This document shows, piece after piece, positions 33,189 through 44,745 of a stretch of DNA of 64,000 nucleotides; position 1 is the stretch's first letter, and every line of letters begins with the position of its first letter. The stretch is from Lineolata rhizophorae (Eukaryota > Ascomycota > Dothideomycetes > Lineolatales > Lineolataceae). The notes beneath the pieces were generated by a model, which saw only the letters and a list, made by a program, of their open reading frames with translations, had not been told where the DNA came from and made no database searches. The position numbers and the translations under genes are program-made. The DNA is taken from NCBI GenBank assembly GCA_010093515.1, contig MU001686.1, positions 451,787 through 515,786 of the forward strand. The letters run 5' to 3'.

Positions 33189-34911
33189 GGAGGTGATCAG
33201 CAGGCTTATAGTTTCTGATTTGATCTATTGGATGGGTTTGTGCTTTGGATACTTGGCTGATGGTTTAAGGATTGGCTTTTCTTTCTCTCCCGGATGTAGG
33301 TCTGGAGTTTACGGTCGATGCGTGGCGCCATGGTTGGGCGTACGACTCGGGAGTTTGGAAAAGTATGGACATTGATGCATGGTTGGTCATGGTTTGGGTG
33401 CATAAAAGTTTTACAGGATAGCTGGACCCTCGAACACGTCTCTGTGGTCGACGGAGGAATGGAGTATCGGTACAGAGTATTGCAGGCAGAAAAGCCTGTC
33501 GAAATGGAACGTTCCGCAAAATCAGCAATTCTGAGTGATACATATACGGCTGTGCACGTTGTCTTCCATCCGCAGACGCAAAGGTCGGCCAGCCCGTCTT
33601 AGCGTTTAAGGAGCCATGGTTCGTGCAGTGTGGTACGCCTGCCAGCGGATGTAGGGTGGGAACCACGGTTGAGTTCTAGTGAGGAATCCGGAATAGGCAA
33701 TCGGCAGAGAATTGATTGGTTTCTTGGCCGGAAGAAAACGTCTTGGCCGGAAGAAAACGTCGCTCGTAAGGCTGGACGACCGAGGAACGCAACGCATACT
33801 TTCTCTGCGTGTCAGACCACCGGTAGTTTGCACGGCCTTGCAGCCATGAGGTGCTCGGGAGCCTGGGTACCTCCAGGTACGCCGTGGAGGGGACTTGGCC
33901 ATCGCCAAAAGGTCACGGCCCCGGCCTTTCCCTTCTCGGCGGCCGCCGTCCGCGTTGGGGCGGACCCCACCCGATTGGCTTCCGAACGGGGCCAAAAATC
34001 GAACGTGTCAATACATTGACTCGCCCTTAGTGAATGCAGCTGCCGCGCCGGCCGTGGGCATCGTGCCAGAAAGCGGAAGCGGGTCGCGCTCTCCATCGAA
34101 GGGGCAGGCTGCCCTTCGCCGCGGCGTCCGGATCTGGATCGGGGTTCTGAAGGTCTTCGGCCCCGCGCATCAGATGCATGCAGCGCCCCAGGCGGGTGCC
34201 GCCCGGACGGTACGAGACTTGAACCTTCAGAAAGCTGCTTTTCTTTTCTTTTCGGCAACTGTAGATAGGCCGCCGAGCAGGAACTTGATTTGAGATTTTG
34301 TGCTTGCAAATGCAGGCTAGCCTTAGAGTTCCGTGACAAAAAGACCTTCGCCGTACTCCTTACCAATGGGGGGGATTCCGTGGGAAACGTCGTGCTTCGT
34401 AAGCATCTTTCACGTGACAGCGCATCGCGGTGGCGCAGGCTTGTGGCGGGGCAGGCCGGCCATCATAAGTTTGACTCGACCCTCATCTTCCTGCCTCCAC
34501 CCGCAACTCCTCCGTTGACCCGCACATCACCTCCCTCCCTCCCCGCTCCCTCCCTTCCCCTCTCCAGCTCCACGGAACCCCCTCCATCCCTTAGCTGGGC
34601 CGGAGGGCCGCCGATTCACGGTTGCGCTACAACTACCTGGCAGACTGCAGCGTACCGCCGTTTGCCATAAAGACAAAGACCTGCCGCAACCCAGCGCGCC
34701 ACGATCCACGAACCGTGACTCCACGCTTACGTCTGTTGCACACTGTCCATTTAACTTTTTCGACGCAGTCGCAAACGCTCTCTTAGACATTCTACTTCTA
34801 TCGTTATTCTTTTCTTCGCAAGGGCACAAAGAGCCGCCGTTCTTTCGATATTCCACCGGCCTTGCTGCCACGCCACCGACCTTCCACCCCTCGTCCGTCT
34901 GACGGCCAAAC
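33189..34911. other. Intergenic between RTT109 and SSL2
   Basis: 1.7 kb without a supported gene. Short repeated phrases occur near 33,720-33,760 (GGCCGGAAGAAAACGTC twice in tandem). The part from about 34,470 is C/T-rich and fits the SSL2 leader. Confidence 0.4.
33722..33762 (+). repeat. Short tandem duplication
   Basis: The phrase TTGGCCGGAAGAAAACGTC appears twice back to back. Confidence 0.75.
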
Positions 34912-37218
34912 ATGGCTCTCAAGCGCAAGGGTATCCTCGATGAGGACCGCCAGCCCGGCACCCGGGTGCTCCGAGACCTATCTTCGCTGCCGCTGGCCGA
35001 GCAGCACCGCTCCAGGCCCATTTATATCGACCCGGAGAGCCGGCGCGTGCTTCTCGAGACTTTTTCACCCGACGCCTCGCGCGCGGAGCAGTTCCTGGTC
35101 ATGATTGCCGAACCCCAGAGCCGCGTCATGCACATCCACGAGTACCTTCTGACGGTGCACAGCCTCTTTGCGGCCGTCAGCATGGGCCTCAAAGCCCACG
35201 ATATTTGCTCCGGCTTGGCTAGCATGTCCAAGACTGCGCTACCGAAGAGCTTGGTCGACTTTGTCGAGGACTCCACGAGGAGTTTTGGCAAAGTCAGGCT
35301 GGTCCTGAAACATACCAGGTACTTCATCGAGAGCTCCGATCCCGACGCTTTGCACCAGCTGTTGAGCGACGGGGAAATCTCCGAATGCCGTGTCGCTGGG
35401 GCGACCGACTTGGAGAAGGAGGCCGCGCCGTCCATGTCTGGCCTGGTCATCCCCGGCACGAAGCTAGCGGCCGGTGCTAGGGAGAATCCCGACCAGCCGC
35501 AGCGCGATAACCAGCTGCAGACCAACGAAATATTGAACAAGCTTACGGAGGATGACGAGGAGGAAGAGGAGGTCGACCAGGTGCACTCGTTCGAGATCCG
35601 CCAGGAGACCGTGCAGATCGTGCAGAGGCGGTGTCGCGAGATCAATCTTCCCCTGACGGAGGAGTACGATTTCCGCAACGATGATCAGAATGCCACCCTG
35701 GACATCGATATTAAGCCAATGATCGACCTGCGTCCGTACCAGGAGACCGCTCTCAACAAGATGTTTGCCAACGGTAGAGGCAAGAGCGGCATTATTGTAC
35801 TGCCTTGTGGAGCGGGCAAGACTCTAGTCGGCGTCGCGGCGTCGTGCACCATTAAGAAGGGTGTCATCGTGCTTTGCACTAGCACCATGTCCGCCAGCCA
35901 GTGGCGAATGGAGTACTTGAAGTGGTCGAACATCAATCCCTCTGACCTCGCTGTCTTTACGTCTGACAACAAGACGATGTTCTCCGGCAATACTGGCGTC
36001 GTCATTTCCACCTACTCCATGGTCACGCAGTCGGGCGCGCGGTCGTACGACGCGCAAAAGCTCATGGACTTCATCACCAGCCGCGAGTGGGGTCTCATGG
36101 TGCTGGACGAGGTCCACGTCGTACCCGCCGACATGTTCAAGAAGGTCACTTACACCGTTAAGGCGCACTGCAAGTTAGGTTTGACGGCTACGTTGCTCCG
36201 TGAGGACGACAAGATCTCGCACCTCAACTTCATCATCGGGCCTAAGCTATATGAAGCCAACTGGCAGCAGTTGTCGCAAGACGGGTGGATCGCGCGCGTG
36301 CAGTGCGCCGAGGTATGGTGCCAGATGACGACCGAGTTCTACTCGGAGTACCTGCGGGCCAAATGGCCGAACCAGCAGTCGCTCCTCTTCACCATGAATC
36401 CGAAGAAGTTCCAAGCTTGCCAATTTCTCATCGACTACCATGAGAAGCGCGGAGACAAGATCATCGTCTTCTCCGACAACGTCTACGCGCTACAACGCTA
36501 CGCGCGCAAGCTCGGCAAGGCGTACATCTACGGCGGCACGGGCAACCAGGAGCGCCTGCAAATCCTGGACAACTTCCAGCACAACCCAGACGTCAATACC
36601 ATCTTCTTGTCGAAGATTGGCGATACGTCGCTCGACCTGCCCGAGGCGACGTGTCTTATCCAGATCTCGTCGCACTACGGCTCGCGGCGTCAAGAGGCGC
36701 AGCGTCTGGGTCGCATCCTGCGAGCCAAGCGCCGCAACGACGAGGGCTTCAACGCCTTCTTCTACTCGCTCGTGTCCAAGGACACGGCCGAGATGTACTT
36801 CTCGTCCAAGCGGCAGGCCTTCCTAGTGGACCAGGGCTACGCCTTCAAGGTGATCACGCACCTGCACGGCATGGACCAGCTGCCGGGGCTCGCCTTCACG
36901 TCGCCGCAGGAGCGCCGCGAGCTGCTCACCGACGTGATGCTGCAGAGCGAGACGGCCGGGGACGTGGAGAAGATCGACGACGACCTCTTCAGCGCGCGGT
37001 CGGGCGGCAGCCTGGGCGGTCGCAGGGCCGGCGCGCGGGGTGGCGCCGGCGTGAGGCGCACGGCTGGCACCCTGGCCGACCTCAGCGGCGGGCAGGACAT
37101 GGCGTACGTCGAGTTCAACCGGACGAGGAATAAGGACTTGAAGCAGAAGGGGCCGGCGAACTCGTTTATCAAGAAGTTGAAGCGGGACGCGGCTAAGCGG
37201 AAGCAGGCGAACAAATGA
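34912..37218 (+). CDS. SSL2: TFIIH 3'-5' DNA helicase/translocase Ssl2 (XPB/Rad25)
   Basis: Single exon, 768 aa. XPB drives promoter opening and repair-bubble formation in TFIIH. The N-terminal damage-recognition-like domain (RPIYIDPESRRVLLETFSP, HEYLLTVHSLFAAVSMGL) precedes an acidic linker (DDEEEEEVDQ). Helicase motifs are Walker A PCGAGKT (Lys303), DEVH (residues 399-402), LTATLLRED with the XPB-type RED residues, and motif VI GSRRQEAQRLGRILR. A C-terminal Gly/Arg-rich segment and a Lys-rich end (SFIKKLKRDAAKRKQANK) complete it. The protein is somewhat shorter than yeast Ssl2 (843), mainly at the N-terminus; an upstream start cannot be excluded. The absence of introns is unusual beside its intron-bearing neighbours but fits RTT109. 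Confidence 0.95.
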   Translation: MALKRKGILDEDRQPGTRVLRDLSSLPLAEQHRSRPIYIDPESRRVLLETFSPDASRAEQFLVMIAEPQSRVMHIHEYLLTVHSLFAAVSMGLKAHDICSGLASMSKTALPKSLVDFVEDSTRSFGKVRLVLKHTRYFIESSDPDALHQLLSDGEISECRVAGATDLEKEAAPSMSGLVIPGTKLAAGARENPDQPQRDNQLQTNEILNKLTEDDEEEEEVDQVHSFEIRQETVQIVQRRCREINLPLTEEYDFRNDDQNATLDIDIKPMIDLRPYQETALNKMFANGRGKSGIIVLPCGAGKTLVGVAASCTIKKGVIVLCTSTMSASQWRMEYLKWSNINPSDLAVFTSDNKTMFSGNTGVVISTYSMVTQSGARSYDAQKLMDFITSREWGLMVLDEVHVVPADMFKKVTYTVKAHCKLGLTATLLREDDKISHLNFIIGPKLYEANWQQLSQDGWIARVQCAEVWCQMTTEFYSEYLRAKWPNQQSLLFTMNPKKFQACQFLIDYHEKRGDKIIVFSDNVYALQRYARKLGKAYIYGGTGNQERLQILDNFQHNPDVNTIFLSKIGDTSLDLPEATCLIQISSHYGSRRQEAQRLGRILRAKRRNDEGFNAFFYSLVSKDTAEMYFSSKRQAFLVDQGYAFKVITHLHGMDQLPGLAFTSPQERRELLTDVMLQSETAGDVEKIDDDLFSARSGGSLGGRRAGARGGAGVRRTAGTLADLSGGQDMAYVEFNRTRNKDLKQKGPANSFIKKLKRDAAKRKQANK

Positions 37219-38003
37219 GCCTTGTAAGTGCGGCTTTATGCTTTTCTTTTTCTTTTGACCTATGCTTGGACAAGGCTTTTCGTTATTACATTAATGTTCG
37301 GCGTTGCTTTGGTTCTTTGGTTTTCACTGGGCGCGACGGATGAACGAGACTGAAAGTAGGGCGGCGTTCTCGGTTGCCACTTTCTGTATTGGGCTGGAGT
37401 TTGGGAAGGGCATTTTACCTAGATCTTTTCAAGCCATGCTTGATGAAAGAGGCATAGAGTCCGGAATGGGATTTGGGATATCAAATTGCCCAGACATGAA
37501 TGAGGGAAGTCGGATACTTTCTTTCTTTTCATCGATTGCGGAGACTTTCTTATTCGGTCGGAGGATTAATCGTTGGGCGGAAAAGGGCTCATTGTAATAA
37601 TAGAACGGTAGAAATCTCCAAATGAGAGGGATTTGAGTCACAAGTGGTCGGCGTTGCGCGAGTAAGTGGAGCTGAAGTCGGCGTTCGAGGACCTGGCGAC
37701 TGCTGAGCTCGCCGAGCACATCCCGGCGCTGCCGGTATCGGGCAGCGGGGCAGCTTCTCCGAGAAAGGTCCTCCGAGCATGAGCTACTGAATTGTCCGGG
37801 CAGGCGGCCAATCAAGCTACCCGCCATTGTCTTGCTGTAGGAACTTGCGCATAGTTCTATGCCGAGGGCGTATACTCGGGGCTCGGGATGCGGGAAGCTG
37901 TTTATAAGCAGCGGGAGCTGCGCGACCTGCTCCCCTCGTAGCAACACCTAGCGAGGGAGTACTCAACTCCATCGACAGCACGCCGACTCGTCGAAATCCC
38001 TTG
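37219..38003. other. Intergenic, no gene seen
   Basis: Downstream of SSL2 and upstream of the methyltransferase gene; only shadow frames. Confidence 0.45.
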
Positions 38004-38435
38004 ATGCCCGCCTTCCTCCAGCTCTCCCGCAAGTTGCTCGGCGTGCCCCTCGTCCTCGTATCCGGCGCCGTCCTCGCCGTCCTCGCGGCCCGCTTCCTCG
38101 CCTTCGTTCCGGGCGGAGCGCAATCCGACGACGCGATGGCCACGCCGCACCAGCATGGGCACGGGCACGGGCATGGACACAAGCACGAGCGCGAGCACTT
38201 TGACGCCGAGGCCGCGGACTGGGATTCCAAGCCGGGGCTGAAGGAGGCGAGCAGGGACGCGATGGAGGCGATTATGAAGTACGTGCCGGGCATGGAGAGC
38301 GAGGGGAAGAGTGAGTGGACTTTTTTTTCTGTGGAGGCGTTGCTTTTCTGTTCAAGTCGTGACCCTTTTTGTTCTTTTTCACCCCTTTGTTCCACTCGCC
38401 AATTGAATTTGCTGTTTCATCGTGCCATTGTCGGG

Positions 38436-38479
<44 letters not shown>

Positions 38480-39263
38480 TGTCAAGTTTTCTTCACCACT
38501 AGCATTCGAGTAGCCCAAAAGTCAAACCTACATACCACCCAAATCTCCAGTCCCCCAGACACAACCCAAGCCACCCCTTCCCCCCCCCCCCCTCCCTTCC
38601 CAAAACCAAACTCACATCCCCCCCTCCTCCCTCTTAGACAAAGACGTCCTCGAAATCGGCTGCGGCACCGGCCTCCTCTCCTACATGCTCGCCCCGCACG
38701 TCCGGACCCTCCTCGGACTCGACACCTCGGCCGGCATGATCGCGGCCTTCGACGCGAAGCGCGCCGCGGGCACCGCGGCGGCGCCCAACGTGGCGGCGCT
38801 CGAGCTCGAGCTGGCCGCGGCCGCGGACCCGGCCCTGGTCGCGGCGTCGCGCGCCCTCCTGGAGCGCGCGGGCGCGGGCGCCGACGCCGACGCCGCCGCC
38901 GGCACCTTCGACCTCGTCGTCAGCCACCTGACGATGCACCACATCCCGGACATGCGGGCGCTGCTCGCGCTGGTGCACGACGGGGTGCTGCGGCCCGGCG
39001 GGTACGTCGCGGTGACGGACTTCGAGGACACGGGGCCCGGGGCGGAGCTGTTCCATCCCAGGGACAAGCGGCACCTGCCGGAGCGGCACGGGCTGGTGCC
39101 GGGCGAGATGGAGGCGCTGCTGAGGGAGGTGGGGTTCGACGAGGTGAGCGTCGTGCGGGGCGCGTTCGAGATGGTGCACGAGGTGGAGCCGGAGGAGAAT
39201 GGGGGGAAGAAGACGAGGGGGTTTCCGTTTGTGGTCTGTGTTGGGGGGAAGAAGGCGGCGTGA
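38004..39263 (+). CDS. Membrane-anchored, His-rich class I SAM methyltransferase
   Basis: Exons 38004-38310 and 38638-39263 give 310 aa. The first exon encodes an N-terminal hydrophobic anchor (GVPLVLVSGAVLAVLAARFL) and a His/Gly run (HQHGHGHGHGHKHEREH) before FDAEAADWDSKPGLKE. The second encodes the Rossmann methyltransferase core: motif I VLEIGCGTGLLSYML, then GLDTSAGMIAAF, FDLVVSHLTMHHIPD and LRPGGYVAVTDFED, as in UbiE/Methyltransf_11-type enzymes. Substrate unknown. The 327-nt intron carries a (CT)n run (38,443-38,475) and a C12-14 run, both prone to length change. It is convergent with the NDK gene. Confidence 0.82.
38443..38475 (+). repeat. (CT)n microsatellite in methyltransferase intron
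   Basis: About sixteen CT units; a run of about 14 C follows near 38,580. Confidence 0.85.
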
Positions 39264-39509
39264 GATGGGGGTGAGGCGGTGGGTTGTAGGGACTAATTGG
39301 GCAACAGATTTTGTACACGTAACTGACTTCCACATGTCCGTGTGTGTATGCGTGGTCTTTGAATGATGAGTCCGAATCTAGCTCATCCTTTTCCATTTTG
39401 ATTTTCATCTAATCATGCTGTGTTGTCGGTTCCCAGACGTTTGTGTTCTTCCGATCTTCCCAAGCAGTGACTCCTACGGGCATAGCACCCACCGCATGCA
39501 AAATACTGT

Positions 39510-40382
39510 TTACGGCTTCTCGTAGACCCAATCGAACTGCGCCGGCTTCCAGCTCTGGATCTCGCCAGCCTTGAACCAGAGGTCGATCTCCTTCTTGGCG
39601 CTCTCGACGCTGTCGGAGCCGTGGCACACGTTGCGGCCGACGTCCTGACGCCCGTCATTCGTTAGCAACCCTGATGTTTATTTGCCGCGTGGCTGAAGAG
39701 GAATGGTGGAGGCGGGCCGTACAATGGCAAAGTCGCCGCGGATGGTGCCCGGGGCCGAGGCCAGCGGGTTGGTGGCGCCAAGCAGGGCGCGGCCCGTCTT
39801 GACGACGTCGCGGCCCTCCCAGACCATGGCGCACACGGGGCCGCTGCCCATGTCTATAAGCAATTCCAATCAGCCGAGTCCTGTGGTGTGCGCGCGTGCG
39901 TGTGCACGTGTGGAGAGGTGGGGCGCGGGCCGTACAGGCGATGAGGCCCGGGAAGAAGGGCTTGGAGGACAGGTCCTCGTAGTGCTTCTCGAGGTGCTCC
40001 TTGGTGGCAGTCATGAGCTTGATGGCGACGAGCTTGTAGCTGGTGTGGCGAAATGTCGATTTATCAGCTGCTGGCATCCTCTCTCGAAGCAAGAGGCCGT
40101 TGGAGTCTTGCTCGGGCCCAACTCACCCGCGGTTCTCGAAGCGCGAGATGATGGGGCCGATCAGGCCGCGCTGGTTGCGGCGTCAGTAACTCTCGACCGG
40201 GATTCCCTCGTTTGCAGCTTTGGGTATGCGCGGCTGGCAAGCGCACCTGGACGCCATCAGGCTTAACGGCAATGAAGCTGTGAAGCGGGCAGTCAAGTCA
40301 GTCCACAGTCCCGCTCACCGCCAATTCAACCGCTGCTGCGGGGCAGTCGAATCGGCACTCACGTCTGCTCCGAGGACGACAT
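39510..40382 (-). CDS. NDK1: Nucleoside diphosphate kinase
   Basis: Six exons: 40363-40382, 40247-40277, 40127-40170, 39936-40039, 39723-39853 and 39510-39644, giving 154 aa, the standard NDK length. NDK transfers the gamma phosphate between nucleoside triphosphates and diphosphates through a phosphohistidine. Marks are [57 protein letters not shown] and the active site [12 protein letters not shown] with His118. All five introns (76-87 nt) are in phase; the first three exons are only 20, 31 and 44 nt, which makes the gene easy to mis-annotate. It is divergent from glucosidase II alpha, with 636 bp between starts. Confidence 0.95.
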
Positions 40383-41018
40383 GTTTTGTTCCTGTTCGAG
40401 GCGGGCCTTGCTGGTGAGGAGGTAGGCGCGGTCTTTGGGGCCGACGAGCTTGTGCAGGGGCGTGGGTTGGGGCGGAGAGGAGGAGGGAGGGGAGGGAGAC
40501 GAGGGCTGCATCGGGGAGGGAGAAGAAATTGGCGACGGGGCCGGGGAGCGCGGGCGCTGGTGGGGCAGAGGCGCGACGCGGGCCGGGCGGGCGTGGCTGG
40601 ACGCAGGGGGCTGGAGCTCCGCGGTCCGGCGCGCTGCGATGTCGAGCGCGCGCCTGGCCGACGGCTGCGGCGAATGCCCGAGAACGGCTGGATCTCACGA
40701 AGAGCATCCAGAGGCGCCCCTTGGAGATCCTGCTCCCGATCAGTGCGCGTGTGTCGCGGCGAGAGCCGCCCGCAACGCCGGCTGTGGCTGGTGTGCGCCT
40801 GTGCTGGCCGTGCGCTGCTCCGACAGGTCCCCAAGCAGTCTGACACCTGCAGCAACCACCACGTCGCCATTGCACGGCGGATCCGTCTGGGAACAGCCGC
40901 AGCTTCGTCCTTTGCTGCTAGCGCGCTCTCGTCGCCTCTCTGCTCCAATTGCGTCGTCCGATCCCTTTCGTCTCCGTTTTCCGCATGCTCGCGTGGGTGA
41001 CGCGCTGCTGAAGCTGCC
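40383..41018. other. Shared NDK1/glucosidase II promoter region
   Basis: GC-rich divergent promoter; long frames are shadows. Confidence 0.45.
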
Positions 41019-44000
41019 ATGGCACCTGCCGGCTCTCCCGTCCTCACCTGGGGCCGGCCTCTCCTCCTCGTCCTATCCGTCTTGTGCAATCTGATATTAC
41101 CATCCGGTGAGCTATTCTCCCTCATGCGCGTGCAGAGCGATGCCGCAACTCCGGTTCACCGCTGACCGTCCCGCGCAGCCGCCGTCAAACACGACCTTTT
41201 CAAAACCTGCTCCCAGTCCGGCTTCTGCGCCCGCAACCGCGCCTACGCCGACGCCGCCGCCTCGCTGTCCTCGTCCTGGGCCTCGCCCTATGCCCTCGAC
41301 CCATCCTCGCTTTCCTTCTCCGACGGCCAGCTGCGCGCCACCGTCGTGAAGGCCGTGCTCGGCACCGACGCCACGGCCAACTTCCCGCTGACCGTCTCCT
41401 TCCTCGAGTCCGGCGTCGCCCGCGTCACGCTCGACGAGGAGCGCCGCCGCAAGGGGGACATCGAGCTGAGGCACGGGAGCAAGGCCAGGAAGGAGCGCTA
41501 CGATGAGGCTGCCAAGTGGGCGCTGGTCGGCGGGCTGGAGCTGAGCAAGGGGGCCGTCATGACCGAAGTCGACGACCCCAATGGCGCCGCCAAGGTCCGG
41601 TATGGGCCGGACGGCAAGTTCGAGGCCGTGGTCACGTTTGCGCCTTTCTCGCTCGAGTTCCTCAGGGACGGCGCCACCCATGTCAAGTTCAACGAGCGCG
41701 GGTTGCTGAATATGGAGCATTGGAGGCAGAAGAAGGAAAAAGTGGAGGGTGAGGGCGAGGGCGAGGAGGGCAAGCAGGAGATGGTGGATACGCCCGAGGA
41801 TGAGAGCACTTGGTGGGATGAGTCGTTTGGCGGGAATACGGACTCGAAGCCTAGGGGCCCCGAGAGCGTGGCCCTGGACATCTCGTTCCCGGGCTACGAG
41901 CATGTCTACGGCATTCCGGAGCATGCGAGCTCCATGTCGCTGAAGCAGACGCGGTATGTTGTGCTTTACGAGCAAAGCTTGGCGCTCCGATGGCTGACTA
42001 GACGGTAGTGGCGGGCATGGAAACTACAATGAACCGTATCGCCTCTACAATGCCGACGTGTTCGAGTACATCATGGACAGCCCCATGACCCTCTACGGGG
42101 CGATCCCCTTCATGCAGGCGCACCGCAAGGACTCCACCGTGGGTCTCTTCTGGCTTAACGCCGCCGAAACCTGGATCGACATCGTCAAGGCCAAGACGGG
42201 TGCCAATCCGCTAAGCCTCGGCGTAAGCGGCAAGACGAACACACAGACACACTGGATGTCGGAGAGCGGGCTGCTGGATGTTTTTGTGTTCCTGGGCCCG
42301 ACGCCGCGCGACGTGACGACCAAGTACGGCGAGCTGACGGGCTTCACGCAGCTGCCCCAGGAGTTCGCCATCGCATACCACCAATGCCGGTGGAACTACG
42401 TGACGGACCAGGACGTCATGGCCGTGGACCGCAAGTTCGACAAGCACGACATCCCGTACGACGTCATCTGGCTCGACATCGAGTACACCCAGGAGAAGAA
42501 GTACTTCACCTTCGACCCGCTCACGTTCCCAGACCCGAAGAAGATGCACGCGCAGCTGGACGGTCACCATCGCAAGCTCGTGGCCATTATCGACCCGCAC
42601 ATCAAGAACGTGGGCGACTACCCGATTGTGGACGAGATGAAGAGCAAGGGCCTAGCGGCCATGAACAAAGACGGCAACGCATACGAGGGATGGTGCTGGC
42701 CGGGTTCATCATACTGGGTCGACTGCTTCAACCCGCTCGCCATCGAGTGGTGGAAAGGCCTGTTCAAGTACGACCGCTTCATCGGCACCGCGCCCAACAC
42801 CTTCATTTGGAACGACATGAACGAGCCGTCCGTGTTCAACGGGCCCGAGACGACGATGCCAAAGGACAACCTGCACCACGGCAATTGGGAGCACCGTGAC
42901 GTGCACAATCTCAACGGGCTGACCTTTGTCAACGCCACGTACGAAGCCATGCTATATCGCGATGGCAAGAAGCCCGCCGACATGCGCCGCCCCTTCGTCC
43001 TGACCCGGTCCTTCTACGCGGGCTCGCAGCGCATGGGGGCCATGTGGACGGGCGACAACCAGGCCGACTGGTCACACCTGGCGGCCTCGTTGCCCATGAT
43101 CCTCAACAACGGCATCTCCGGGTTCCCCTTCGCGGGCGCCGATGTGGGCGGCTTCTTCGGCAACCCGTCCAAGGAGCTGCTCACGCGCTGGTACCAGGCC
43201 GGCGCCTTCTACCCCTTCTTCCGCGGGCACGCGCACATCGACACGCGCCGCCGCGAGCCCTACCTCGTCGGCGAGCCCTACACGAGCATCATCACGCAGG
43301 CGCTGCGGCTCCGGTACGCGCTCCTGCCGGCCTGGTACACGGCCTTCCACGAGGCGAGCGTGACGGGCGCGCCCGTCGTGCGGCCCATGTTTTACGAGCA
43401 CCCGGCCGACGAGGCGAGCGCGCCCGTCGACGACCAGATGTATCTGGGCGGCACGGGCCTGCTGGTCAAGCCCGTCACAGCCGAGGGCCAAACGGCCGTC
43501 GACGTCTACCTGCCGGACTCGACGCCCTACTTCGACTACTTCGACTTCACGCGGTACGCGGGGCCGGGCGTGGTCCGGGTGCCGGCGCCGCTGGAGAAGG
43601 TGCCGCTCCTGATGGGCGCCGGCCACATCATCCCGCGGCGCGACCGGCCCAGGCGCAGCTCGGGGCTGATGAAGTACGACCCGCTGACGCTGGTGGTGGT
43701 GCTGGACGAGGCCGGCGGCGCGAGCGGCGAGGTCTACCTCGACGACGGCGAGTCGTTCGACTTCGAGCAGGGCGGCTACATCCACAGACGGTTCGCGCTC
43801 GACGCGGGGACGCGGGCGCTGACGAGCGTGGACGTGGCGGCGCGCAAGGGTGCCAAGACGGCTGCGTTCGAGCGCGACATGGCGGGCGTCAAGGTCGAGA
43901 GGGTGGTCGTGGTGAATGCGCCGGAGGAGTGGAAGGGCAAGACGGAGGTGCATGTGTCGGAGGAGGGGGCCAGGGAGAGTCAGAGGAGGAGGCCGGTTGG

Positions 44001-44100
44001 GTTCGAGTGGGTGGAGGGGGCGAAGGGGAAGGCGAGTTGGGCGGTGGTGAGGAATCCGAAGGTGGGTGTGGGGAAGGGGTGGAAGATTGATTTTTCGTAG
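41019..44100 (+). CDS. ROT2: Glucosidase II alpha subunit (GH31)
   Basis: Exons 41019-41106, 41179-41953 and 42009-44100 give 984 aa, as expected for the family. The enzyme trims the inner glucoses from N-glycans in the ER and drives the calnexin cycle. The first exon is a signal peptide (WGRPLLLVLSVLCNLILP). The N-terminal domain starts VKHDLFKTCSQSGFCARNR. The barrel has the aglycone marks GGHGNYNEPYRLYN and the catalytic motif WNDMNEPSVFNGPE with nucleophile Asp557, then NQADWSHL and GFPFAGADVGGFFGNP. A C-terminal beta domain follows. No ER-retention signal is seen, consistent with retention through the beta subunit, which is not in this window. Confidence 0.95.
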
Positions 44101-44745
44101 GGGAATGATCGTGGTACGAGAGTGGAGGATGGGCTTGTGTTGACACTACGTCTGTTATGGTAGGTCGGCAAGGACGTAAGTCTTCATGTGGATAGATGGA
44201 TGCATGAGTTTCATGCGCAACATGGCATGTTATTCCTACAGAGCAGGCTGGCACATGTGCTAGATCCAACATGTTTTGTGACTGCTCAGTTTGGAGGATA
44301 GGCCTGAAATAGATGTGCTATGTTACGGCTCAGTGCGGCATGTTGCTTGCATAGGCAGGTGACAGGTCAAGTCTTGCAGGAGTGAGTTGGCGTGAAATTT
44401 GGGCTTCAGTTCTTTCTTCCGCTTTTCTGTGTTATTTAGTCTTGCCCTAGGCTAGCTGACAGCCAGGCCTAGAGCTCTTTTCCATCTCATCTTCTCCATC
44501 CTTTCTACGCCACGAACTTCACACTCGGTCACAGTTCAGCCGCAACACGAATTCTCTAGGCTAGCCAACTGCCAGGCCCAAAGCTTTTCTCTATCTCATC
44601 TTCTCCATCTTTTCTGCTTCGGGCGCTTCACTCTTGTTCGCAGCTCAGCCAAGTCTACACTCGAACCTCTCGTGTCGTCTCCCCACAATCGCAGCACAAA
44701 CACATCCAGCAAGCCCAAACCAAGCACGCAAGAGCAAGAAAAACC
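44101..44745. other. Intergenic / leader region with an imperfect tandem duplication
   Basis: Two related copies of about 105 bp (near 44,448-44,550 and 44,557-44,660) share GGCTAGC...GCCAGGC and CATCTCATCTTCTCCATC, and lie just before the HTH gene start. No gene otherwise. Confidence 0.5.
44448..44660 (+). repeat. Imperfect ~105-bp tandem duplication
   Basis: Both copies begin with CTAGGCTAGC and run through a CT-rich centre to a CAG(T/C)TCAGCC end, with many substitutions. They sit in the probable promoter and 5' leader of the downstream HTH gene. Confidence 0.75.

Noticed and set aside
43044-44090. 348-codon frame overlapping glucosidase II alpha
   Set aside because: Shifted shadow of a GC-rich exon; Arg/Gly/Ala-rich with no family features.
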